In this document: positions 1-8,818 of the stretch, piece after piece
Numbering within the stretch: position 1 is the first letter of the stretch
How the letters are laid out: each line of letters opens with the position of its first letter
DNA from: Podochytrium sp. JEL0797
Taxonomy: Eukaryota > Chytridiomycota > Chytridiomycetes > Chytridiales > Chytriomycetaceae
NCBI GenBank assembly: GCA_027596195.1
Contig: JADGJG010000955.1
Coordinates: 1 to 10,509, forward strand
Direction: 5' to 3'
DNA: 10,509 nt
Position numbers and translations under genes: made by a program
The notes under the pieces: model-generated
The model's database searches: none
Told to the model about the DNA's origin: nothing
What the model saw: only the letters and a program-made list of their open reading frames with translations

Positions 1-1008
1 ACCATCTTCTCAAACCACAACATCACGTCCGTGATTCACTTTGCGGGGCTCAAATCCGTATCAGAGTCGGTGCGACTTCCACTCGACTACTTTATGGTCA
101 ACTCAACGGGGACGTGTGTGTTGTTGCAGACGATGGAGAAGTTTGGGTGCAACAAGATTGTGTTCTCGAGCAGTGCGACCGTGTATGGACAGCCCCAGTT
201 TTTGCCGTTGACGGAGGCGCACCCATTGGGACCCATCAACCCATACGGTACGAATTTCTCATTCTGTGCCAATAGAGATTTTGACTCCAATCTGTCTTGC
301 TCTACGGCCAACAGGCAATAGCAAATATATGGCCGAACTCCTCATCCAAGACTTTTGCCACGCGAACCCCACTTGCCGCGGAATCGCCCTCCGATACTTC
401 AACCCCATGGGCTCCCACTCCTCCGGCCTTATCGGCGAAGACCCACAAGGCATCCCCAACAACCTCGTTCCCTACGTGACCCAAGTCATGACAGGAAAAC
501 TGGACCACTTGAATGTGTTTGGTGCCGACTACGACACGGTGGATGGGACGGGTGTGCGGGATTTTATTCATGTCGTGGATCTCGCGTTGGGACATGTGGC
601 TGCGTTGCAGAATTTGAATGACCCTGGGTTCCATGTGTTGAATATGGGGACGGGGTCTGGGTATTCTGTGCTGGAAATCGTTCACGCGATGGAGAAGGTT
701 TCGGGGCTCTCGATCAAGATGAAGGTAAAGCAGCATGATTTTTTGCGCTTGTTTGTTTGTCTGAGACTTATTCCATTGAATTTCAGATTCAGGGAAGACG
801 AGAGGGCGATGCCGGTGAAGTCATTGCCGACGCCTCCAAAGCAAACTGGGCCCTTGGCTGGTCCGCCAAGCGGACGATTGTGGACATGTGCGAGTCCTCA
901 TGGAAGTGGCAAAAGGGAAACCCCCAAGGATACCCTAAGTCCGGGTCTGTCATGAAGCCGACAATGGATTCAGCAGTCGATATTCCACAACTTTATTTCG
1001 TTAATTAA
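1..1008 (+). CDS. GALE: UDP-glucose 4-epimerase, copy 1 (5' end outside window)
   Basis: Exons 1-247, 315-724 and 787-1008; position 1 is the first base of a codon equivalent to Thr73 of the complete copy downstream. 292 residues are visible. The enzyme interconverts UDP-glucose and UDP-galactose in the cytosol, using bound NAD (Leloir pathway). Seen: the SSSATVYG segment with the catalytic Ser, the split-codon YGNSK that rebuilds the SDR YxxxK pair across intron 248-314, GTGVRDFIHVVDLA, and the C-terminal RREGD...SSWKWQKGNPQGYP. Introns (67 and 62 nt) are GT..AG. Differences from copy 2 include Ser for Ala in the N-x-TG loop, Ala for Asp in FG(D)DYDT, and one codon less near the C terminus; the catalytic residues are intact. 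The NAD-binding GGAGYIG segment should lie left of the window. It converges with the minus-strand glycosyltransferase. The family call is firm; whether it is expressed is unknown. Confidence 0.93.
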
Positions 1009-1328
1009 AATACACCACTGCTTCTTGAATGCACATTTTAACAACTCAATTCAATATGTTGGCAAATACTTGGCCCGCAAAATAGTCGGGATGCTTGTCG
1101 CACGCGTTGTGAAAAAGCTGTTGTGTCGGGTTGCTCCGTTTGTCTTTGCGCAAGAATGCAATTTCGAATTGTTTGAAGATAAATATTGACCGGGTCGAAG
1201 CAGCAAATTAAATAGTAGATTATTGTTTATTTTAAATCAAATGGCCGAAATATCAAAGCCAGAAAAACGAATCACCCAGCGCTAGGCAGGTTGCGAAAAC
1301 AAACCAAACACGCAACTTCACCATCTCT
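1009..1328. other. Convergent intergenic region (3' flanks of GALE copy 1 and the GT2 gene)
   Basis: This 320-base AT-rich gap lies between two stop codons that face each other, so it should hold only 3' untranslated sequence. On the minus strand an AATAAA sits at 1226-1231, about 100 bases past the glycosyltransferase stop, a plausible poly(A) signal. On the plus strand there are only variants (ATTAAA overlapping the GALE stop at 1004-1009 and again at 1207-1212). No coding signal was seen. Confidence 0.5.
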
Positions 1329-3336
1329 TCACTTCATATCAATCACAATTTCAGCTTCCTTGCTATCATCAAACGGATCCGTCAACGCCGATTGACTCGG
1401 ACTCGGGTGCGCCACCATCACTTCCTCCATTTCAGAACCCATCGCAACCCCCAACCCCACGGCCCCAACAACCGGTTCCCTCAACTTCACATACGGATCA
1501 ATCCTCTGCAACACGGCCCGCTTCTCCTCATCCAACTCCATCTGCTCCCTCACCGATTTAGGGAACGGCTTGAACCACACGTAAAACAGCAACGAAAAGA
1601 ACACCCCGATAAACCGAACCATCATGCTCAACGGAATCGCAAAGTGCATTGAATACCAGAGACTCAAGTCGGGTCGGAACGCGCGTCCCATCTTGTTCAA
1701 TTTGGCCGAGTAGATTGCGTTGAAGAGGGATCCGAGGGCCCACCAGATGAAAATGGCGTCTACGTAGAAGACAACGACTCCGAGGAATTGAGCCCAACTG
1801 CGGACCAAACAGAAGGCGACGACGAAACCAAACGTTTGGAGGTATTCGCGCAGAACCGAGATCATCATCCAGGAGGTCAGGTACCGTGCGAGAGGGAACG
1901 TGTCTCCCTTACTGAATGTGGCAACGAGAAGCTTGGGAAAGAATTGGTCCGCGGTGGGGTCCCACGATCGGAAACGCTGGTTGAAGAGGGAGTGCTCACC
2001 ACAAGGACACGGTTTGGGATTCAACTTCTTCTTGATGGGAAGTGGCAAGACGTCGTACGAGTGCATCCAGTGGAAAGGCACCGTGGTAGGGACAAGACAG
2101 TCGGTGACGAGACCAATCCGGATTCGCTGATCGGCGGGTCCGACTTTGGGCTTGTCGCGTCCAGAGAGGCGATGCACGCAGAGACCGAGCTCGAGGTCCT
2201 CGCCGTTGAATACAGTCGAGTGTCGTGAGAGGGCTTCGTAAAGAGCTTCAACGCGCCACGTGGCAATCGCGCCGGACGCGAACAGCTGGGTTCCCAAGAC
2301 GTCGTACGCGCAACGACCCACGTCTCCGCTGAGGTACTCAATGTCTTGCATGGCAGCGCAAATGGTGTCGTCTTTGTTGTCGGCACAGAGAGGGTAGCAG
2401 AGTGCGACCTGAAACAAAGTGATTGGTTAAAATCAAGACGCGTTTGAGATGGAGGAATATCAAGCACCACCTTGGAAACATCGTCAAACTGCTTCTCAAT
2501 CGACTCAGCAGGCCAATTGGGAGGCACCAACACATCGTCGTCGAGAATCGTGATATACTCAATCGGAGAAGTCCCCGCCTTGAACCGCTCATAAAGATCG
2601 TACATGACCGCGTACTGAGCCAATGTCTTTGATCCATACTTGATGTGCAGAATGTTGATGTCAGGAGCCAACTCTCGATACGTGTTGTCCATCCAGTCCT
2701 GCTCTTCTTTCGAAGACCCGTTGTCGGCAAGGAAGATTTGGTTCGCGGGAACGAGCTTGAGAATGGCGTTGACGGTCGTCACGATGCAGTCCGAGCTGTT
2801 GTGTGTCACGAGAACGAACGCGTGCTTGTTGGAGGCGAAGGTCGTGCGGTCGGCGGGAAGCGCTTCGAAATTGCTGAGGTATGCCATGATTCCACCGCGG
2901 ATAATGAAGAGGACCTGTTGGGATTGCAGGAAATCAGTTCTCTGAATCACAGACAAGCTGTCCACTCCAAGAAATCACTCACCAAGAACACAAACATGAA
3001 CCAAAACAGCCAAATACTCATATCCACGAGTCCACTCCACTCCCAATAGTTGCAGTAATACCAGAACGTGTTCAAAACATTCATCGGGGACAGATCATTT
3101 TCAAACGTGTGTGTAGACATGACCAACAACGCCGTCATGCCTCCTACGCCGAGAATCGCTGACATCACTGTTGTGATAACTCGGGACTTGTGTGCGAATC
3201 CGGTGCGAAAGTACGGGAATGCGTAAGCGAGGATTGGATAGATGATGCCGGCGTAGAGTCCATATCCGACGAGGACAATGAATGTGAAAGCCATCCACAT
3301 TCGGTGGATGGCATTGATGGCGGGAGAGTTTGCCAT
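1329..3336 (-). CDS. Membrane glycosyltransferase family 2 (chitin/hyaluronan/cellulose synthase-like)
   Basis: Exons on the minus strand are 3336-2983, 2914-2471 and 2408-1329, giving 625 residues; introns are 68 and 62 nt, both phase 0. Probable role: a processive synthase that polymerises a nucleotide sugar and extrudes the chain through the membrane. Seen: N-terminal membrane segments near residues 14-42, 53-74 and 107-123; a GT-A domain with THNSSD (155-160), ADNGSS (181-186), the metal/UDP site ILDDD (D243-D245), SGA (311-313) and the general-base motif GED (335-337); a QRFRSW motif (410-415) in place of QxxRW; then C-terminal membrane segments near 458-495 and 517-545 and a charged cytosolic tail. 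Splicing at 2983/2914 joins FVFL to VLFIIRGG and completes the third membrane helix. It lies between two GALE genes and is divergent from the second. The polymer cannot be named: the overall plan fits chitin, hyaluronan, Cps1-type and cellulose-like synthases. The family call is firm, the substrate open. Confidence 0.86.
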
Positions 3337-5122
<1,786 letters not shown>

Positions 5123-5195
5123 ATACTCAATCCTTCTTGGGGTTTTGTGAAGACAATGATTGCTTCAGTGGTGGATGCGCCGCGAGTTTCTCTCT

Positions 5196-5201
5196 AATAA
5201 A
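5196..5201 (+). terminator. Poly(A) signal AATAAA of GALE copy 2
   Basis: Exact AATAAA hexamer 74 bases downstream of the TGA stop of the complete GALE gene, in an AT-rich stretch. The cleavage site cannot be placed from sequence alone. Confidence 0.5.
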
Positions 5202-5386
5202 TTAATTACATTGACTTTTTTGCGGAATGCAATGAAACTATCCCGTGCGTGGAGCTGGGCGGAATCAAGTTTTCAAATTTTCAGTGCCCCTGAGCGACTT
5301 GGTCACTGTTTTGATTCACATATTGTGTCTCATGCGTGCCTGTGCTATCCGCAGTCTTTTGAGGCACTTTCGAGGTGTCTTGGAAG

Positions 5387-5394
5387 CACGTGAC
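5387..5394. promoter_or_regulatory. CACGTGAC E-box (Cbf1/bHLH-type) upstream of the KNH-like gene
   Basis: CACGTGAC, which reads GTCACGTG on the other strand, matches the palindromic core plus flank bound by fungal bHLH factors such as Cbf1 (GTCACGTG) and, for the core, Pho4. It lies 76 bases before the ATG at 5470, a typical promoter distance in a compact genome. One 8-base match could be chance. Confidence 0.3.
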
Positions 5395-5469
5395 TTGTTT
5401 GATTAAAAAAACGCGTTTCAAGATCCCGCGCCTGCGTCAAAATTCTCATCTCCCAGAAATCGTCACCAA

Positions 5470-6222
5470 ATGAACTTGATCGCCTTCTTCGCCCTCGCTG
5501 CCGCCTCCGCCCTGGCCCAGAACTCGACCTCAGTCGCCGTCGTCCCATCCACCACGGCCCCGACGGCCCCAACCATGGGAACATGCATGACCGCGGCGGG
5601 GGGTGAAATCACCATCATCTCACCACTCAGCGGGTCCGTGAACCAGGCGGGTGACACTTTGGTGATTACTTGGAACTCGAATGGAGCGGATCCTGTTTTC
5701 CAGGCGGCACCGTTGGGATTCTCGATTGTGGTGAGTTGGGTTTGAAAGTATTTTACGGGGTGCGGGTTTCGAAAGTGATTGTGTTGGTTCCTCTGCCGAT
5801 CCTCTACCAGCCTGCCACTTGTAAAAACGTGGCCTCCCTTGCATATCGAGTACCTCTCGCCCCTGGCAAAACAGAAAAACTGCCCCCTTCATCCCCCTCC
5901 CAATTAGGACGCCTCCAACCCCAACAACGCGCAACCTCTCAACCAACTCACGTTCGTTCCCGCCGCGAGCCCACTCGTGAGCGCCGGAAAGGCGACGGTG
6001 ACGATCCCAACCTCAATGGCCACGTCCAAAAAGTACGCGTTGCGATCTGAATACAAGGATGCCAACTTGTGGAGATACTGCTTCTCTCCCACGTTTGAGA
6101 TCGACGCGATTGCGGCCCCGGTTGTTACGGGAGCGCCGACTGGAGGTGTGGCCAAGAGCGGGGCAGTGGAGAGTGGATATGTGGCTGTGTTGGCAGTGGT
6201 TGGAGCGGCGATGGTTCTTTAA
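5470..6222 (+). CDS. Secreted Kre9/KNH-like, probably GPI-anchored cell-wall protein
   Basis: Exons 5470-5730 and 5908-6222 (intron 177 nt, GTGAGT..TTAG, phase 0) give 191 residues. Seen: an N-terminal signal peptide (residues 1-16, cut likely after ALA), a Ser/Thr/Pro-rich stretch (18-38) with one NST sequon, then a small beta-sandwich-like domain with the pattern ITIISPLSGSV...GDTLVITWNSNG (47-72), resembling the Kre9/Knh1 N-terminal family of Ser/Thr-rich GPI-anchored proteins. Two cysteines remain after processing (39 and 145), probably a disulfide. The C terminus has small residues near 171-177 followed by a hydrophobic tail ending at the stop, as in GPI-signal peptides. Such proteins sit at the outer membrane face or in the wall; Kre9 in yeast is tied to beta-1,6-glucan, but that role cannot be carried over here. 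The stop is only 90 bases before the next ATG. Confidence 0.78.
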
Positions 6223-6312
6223 TTGGATTGTTGTTCGTTGTATTCTTTCTTCTTCTTATTAGAATCTCATTTCATTTGATCAAAACCAAAGCAAAAAAAG
6301 CAAAAAATAAAA

Positions 6313-7613
6313 ATGTTTGCTTCTTCTCGACGCACTTTCGCCACGGAAGCATCGCCGCTTCTCCTTGGCCGCCTCGACCGCAAAAACGCTGCCGTTGTTG
6401 CACAGCGATGGCTTCGCAGCGCAGAGGGGCTTCGCTACAAAAACCAAACAAGTGCCAAGTTTGTGGGGAAACAGGGCGTGAGTTGCTTCATTCCCTAGGA
6501 GTGCTCCCTAGGCATTCCCTAGTGCATTCCCTAGTACATTCCCTAGTACTTACTATCGCAACTAGACGCCCTTCCCCATGAACCCCCTCTTCAAACCACA
6601 GCCGCCCCTCAGCGACAAGACCCGCCAGGAAATCTTTGATGCGTACATGAAAGACCCCGAGAACGAATCCCCGCTGAAACTCGCCACGAAGCATTCCATC
6701 TCCATTGCGAGAGTACAGGCCATTCTGCGTCTCAAGGCCCTGCAAAAGCAGATGGAGCACGATGTAATAAGCCCTCTTTTTTAGTTGGTTTTTTCTGACT
6801 TGTTCCCCAGAACCAACCCATCCAAGTCCAACTCACCCACCACATGGAATCCCTCCTCCGCGTCGACCCCGCTGCCCAAAAACGCATCACGGAACCACTC
6901 CGCATCCTTCCCTCGGAACGACTCAAGCCTCTTTTCCAATTCATTGACGAAGCAGACGCCATTTCTCCCGACGATGCTGCCAAATTGCTCGAAAAGGAAC
7001 CCTACGCGAATGTCCAGCACAAGCTCGATAAGCAGGCTCACAAGCTGTTTTCGCTCGAAGGGCCTGATGTCTCCGTGTCGGCGAATTCGAAAACCGTCGA
7101 GTTGGAGAGGGATCCGTTGAGCAAGTCCAAATTCAAGTTTGAGTTTGTCGATATTAGCCGTGTCGAGGTACCTCTTTTGATTCGCGATGAGATGTGATGA
7201 GCCGAGGCGCGCGCGCGTAGCGCGCGTCGCGAATCGAAGCGTGGACGAGAGCGCGGCAGCGCATCGCAGGGATTTGGCGGTCTTGATTCTGTGATGGGCG
7301 TTCTCGAGGGGTCTCTCGAACCTGGACCTCGTTCTTGATTATCGAATCGTACAAAACTTGGCATTCAGCGACATGCATGGCTCAATTTCGAACAGACAAT
7401 GATGCCACGCCGATTCGAACGGAAATTTTGAGAACGAACCCTCCCACCCCTCAAACGATCTGGCTCAAGAAAAACTGAACGCTCCCTCCCTCCCCTCATT
7501 CCGAAACACAGAAACAACCAGTGCTCATTCGCGAACCCAACGGAACCCTCAGAACTGCGTCGAAACTCGAAATGTACAAAAAGAAGACGGCGAAACCTGC
7601 CTTCTTTATGTGA
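6313..7613 (+). CDS. Bot1-family mitochondrial small-subunit ribosomal protein (mS45-like)
   Basis: Exons 6313-6477, 6566-6763, 6811-7167 and 7512-7613 give 273 residues; introns of 88, 47 and 344 nt are all phase 0. Seen: a basic, Arg/Ser/Ala-rich N terminus (MFASSRRTFAT...) typical of mitochondrial import; PFPMNPLFKPQPPLSD (57-72); the hallmark SISIARVQAILRLKAL (99-114), which is the core of the fungal Bot1p family; a charged middle region; and a last exon encoding QPVLIREPNGTLRTA, matching the C-terminal signature I know for the family. Intron 1 is taken to end at AACTAG (6565) because this keeps PFPMNPLFKPQ in frame; intron 2 has CTGAC before its CCCCAG. Reading on past 7167 without splicing gives only ten extra unconserved residues before a stop. 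Equating the family with mS45 is from memory; the membership is well supported. Confidence 0.82.
6489..6549 (+). repeat. Short tandem repeat inside intron 1 of the Bot1-like gene
   Basis: Five near-identical units based on TGCATTCCCTAG, with the CCTAG ends at 6498, 6511, 6522, 6534 and 6546 (spacings 13, 11, 12, 12). They fill most of the 88-nt intron between the donor (6478) and the likely branch region (CTTAC, 6549-6553). Each unit ends in TAG, which resembles a 3' splice site. Confidence 0.85.
7176..7238. repeat. Nested inverted repeat / GC hairpin in intron 3 of the Bot1-like gene
   Basis: Outer arms TTTGATTCGCGA (7176-7187) and TCGCGAATCGAA (7227-7238) are complementary at 11 of 12 positions, the exception being a possible wobble pair. 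Inside is a second stem of alternating GC, 7209-7216 with 7220-7227, around a three-base GTA loop; the two stems share base 7227, so they cannot both form to their full length. It begins eight bases after the 5' splice site. It stands out from the surrounding sequence by its run of CpG. Confidence 0.7.
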
Positions 7614-7716
7614 GAACGTGTGGGGGAAGGAGAAGGATGCATATTGATGAAGGAGGGGGGAGAAAACTATTCGAGTAAAAACCATTACGTTTTTATGGAT
7701 GCCCGCGTGGACTTTT
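7503..7716 (+). repeat. Tandem duplication unit A: functional last exon and 3' flank
   Basis: Unit A spans the 3' splice site, the last coding exon (7512-7613) and about 100 bases of 3' flank of the Bot1-like gene. A second, diverged copy follows directly (7717-7888). The longest exact match is 35 bases, 7557-7591 against 7754-7788; similarity resumes at GGGGGAAGGAGAA and again at a T-run followed by ATGG and GTGGAC. Outer limits are approximate. Confidence 0.8.
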
Positions 7717-7888
7717 GAAATACAGAAACATACCCCGCGCGAAACCTAATGGTGCGTCGAAACTCGAAATGTACAAAAAGAAGACGGCTAAACCTGCTTT
7801 CCTTTGCAAGACGTGGGGGAAGGAGAATGATGCGTCGATGAAGGGAGGAAACCATCAACTTGTTTTTTTTTATGGCTGACGTGGACCC
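7717..7888 (+). pseudogene. Decayed duplicate of the Bot1-like last exon (unit B)
   Basis: Unit B repeats the acceptor context (GAAATACAG, intron end at 7725), then the exon start AAACA, but a net loss of 17 bases relative to unit A and an in-frame TAA at 7747-7749 break the reading frame. Further on the segment encoding SKLEMYKKKTAKPAF is preserved almost exactly (7757-7801), but the original stop codon is lost, and that frame stays open for about 70 more bases. It could be a dead exon or part of the gene's 3' UTR; use as an alternative exon would truncate the protein after seven codons. Confidence 0.72.
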
Positions 7889-8135
7889 CTCCACTCAACA
7901 CATTGGTCAAGGGAGCGAGTAGTCGTCTCGGTTCAAGGCAATCGAGCACAACCAGGGTTCATTCAGAGAAGGCGTCCCTCATGGAAAAATCTCTCACCAT
8001 CCAAGATTTCTTTTCATACATGGCATTGACGCTAAACTCTTCACTCAGGTGAGCTTCTCGTCACTAAGACTGCGATTTGATGACGCAAAATTGAAGTTAT
8101 CATTGTGAATGCCACTGAATATCAAATATTTATCG
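7889..8135. other. Intergenic region before the tRNA, nothing recognised
   Basis: No homologous gene or clear RNA was recognised. A short open stretch from ATG 7981 ends at a GTGAGC that could be a splice donor, but it encodes only about 22 residues with no known motif and no convincing partner exon. Confidence 0.4.
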
Positions 8136-8209
8136 GTTCTCGTGGTGTAGTTGGTTATCACACCAGTCTAACACACTGGTGGTCCCCAGTTCGAGCCTGG
8201 GCGAGAACA
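8136..8209 (+). tRNA. tRNA-Val (anticodon AAC)
   Basis: A complete 74-nt cloverleaf with no intron. Acceptor stem GTTCTCG/CGAGAAC (8136-8142 with 8202-8208) is fully paired, with discriminator A8209. The D arm is 8145-8161; the anticodon stem CCAGT/ACTGG (8163-8167, 8175-8179) encloses loop CTAACAC with anticodon AAC at 8170-8172; the T stem CCCAG/CTGGG encloses TTCGAGC. It reads GUU valine codons and, after A-to-I editing at position 34, also GUC. Internal A-box (TGGTGTAGTTGG) and B-box (AGTTCGAGCC) promoters for RNA polymerase III are present. CCA is not encoded, as expected for eukaryotes. Confidence 0.96.
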
Positions 8210-8215
8210 TGCGCT

Positions 8216-8219
8216 TTTG
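8216..8219 (+). terminator. RNA polymerase III TTTT terminator
   Basis: A run of four T residues six bases after the tRNA-Val discriminator base, in the place and form expected for a Pol III terminator, although four Ts is the minimum. Confidence 0.55.
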
Positions 8220-8818
8220 GTGGAGTATGTAATCACTTGTGGCGAGGTGGTTGGCTGTGCGACAAGCAAGAATTTGGTGTGCGTTTTGCACTGTCATCGC
8301 CCTCCTTCACGTTCATTTACGGACACTGATTAACGCCTTTCATTCTCCTCCTCAAACCCTGTTCACAAAAGGAATGAGCGCCTCGTCGCAACCTCGCCCT
8401 CATGTTGATTAAATCAGCCACCTCCGCGAAATGCATTCAACCCCCCTATCAGTCTGTGCAAAGCCAGGTGGCGACTCGAAAAGTCGCCGAGTCATCCTTG
8501 AAGGGAGGCGCAACACCTTCCTTTCCCGCAAATTATTGAACCCGAAATTCAAAAGATTGACGAGCCAGAAAATCGGACGCGATCACCCGATAAATTTTGA
8601 ACCTTTCTGGCGTTTTACGCGTCATTTTTTTTCAAGCCGGAGCGGAACAAGCGGGGACAGCACGAAATTTTCCTCAATCAATCGAACTTCAAGAGAGGCA
8701 CTCAGGCCGATTCATGGCTTCAATCGAACATGCAGTGGCACTTTGCAAAAAATCAAGATAAATAGCGCGTCCTTTCGCCCTCCACTTTCTTCATCATCAT
8801 CCCAACAACCCTCCAAAA
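8220..8818. other. Upstream region of the beta-hexosaminidase gene
   Basis: About 600 bases without a recognised gene. It contains a perfect inverted repeat GGCGACT-CGAAA-AGTCGCC (8470-8488). Near the right end a TATA-like GATAAATAG (8757-8765) lies about 55-60 bases before the ATG, followed by a pyrimidine-rich leader with CATCATCATCCC, a form common in fungal core promoters. Open frames crossing this region show no protein signature and run into the gene's start in another frame. Confidence 0.45.

Larger units (their letters stand above)
5123..5469. other. Intergenic region: GALE 3' flank and KNH-like gene promoter
   Basis: The left part is the 3' untranslated region of GALE copy 2 with a canonical AATAAA at 5196-5201, 74 bases after the stop. 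The right part should hold the promoter of the secreted protein at 5470. I see no convincing coding exon; open frames across it lack recognisable protein features. Confidence 0.5.

Noticed and set aside
1788..2228. Plus-strand open frame inside the glycosyltransferase gene
   Set aside because: Shadow of the minus-strand GT2 exon 3; charged, repetitive composition with no domain.
2021..2468. Minus-strand continuation of GT2 exon 2 past the intron
   Set aside because: Past 2471 it becomes a Ser/Thr/Arg-rich out-of-frame reading of exon 3, while splicing restores SGA, GED and QRFRSW motifs.
6489..6549. CRISPR-like array
   Set aside because: Units are about 12 bases with no spacers, inside a spliceosomal intron of a eukaryotic gene; it is a simple tandem repeat.
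6578..6784. ATG at 6578 as start of a separate small gene
   Set aside because: It is an internal Met of Bot1-like exon 2; the conserved PFP before it and the mitochondrial import sequence in exon 1 argue for splicing.
7365..7894. Two minus-strand open frames with a shared FVHFEFRR segment
   Set aside because: The shared segment is only the antisense of the tandemly duplicated Bot1-like last exon, not a gene pair.
7981..8056. Possible small first exon MEKSLTIQDFFSYM... ending at GTGAGC
   Set aside because: Only about 22 codons, no known motif, and no convincing downstream exon before the tRNA.
8105..8329. Open frame of 74 codons across the tRNA
   Set aside because: It runs straight through a fully paired tRNA-Val gene and its terminator.
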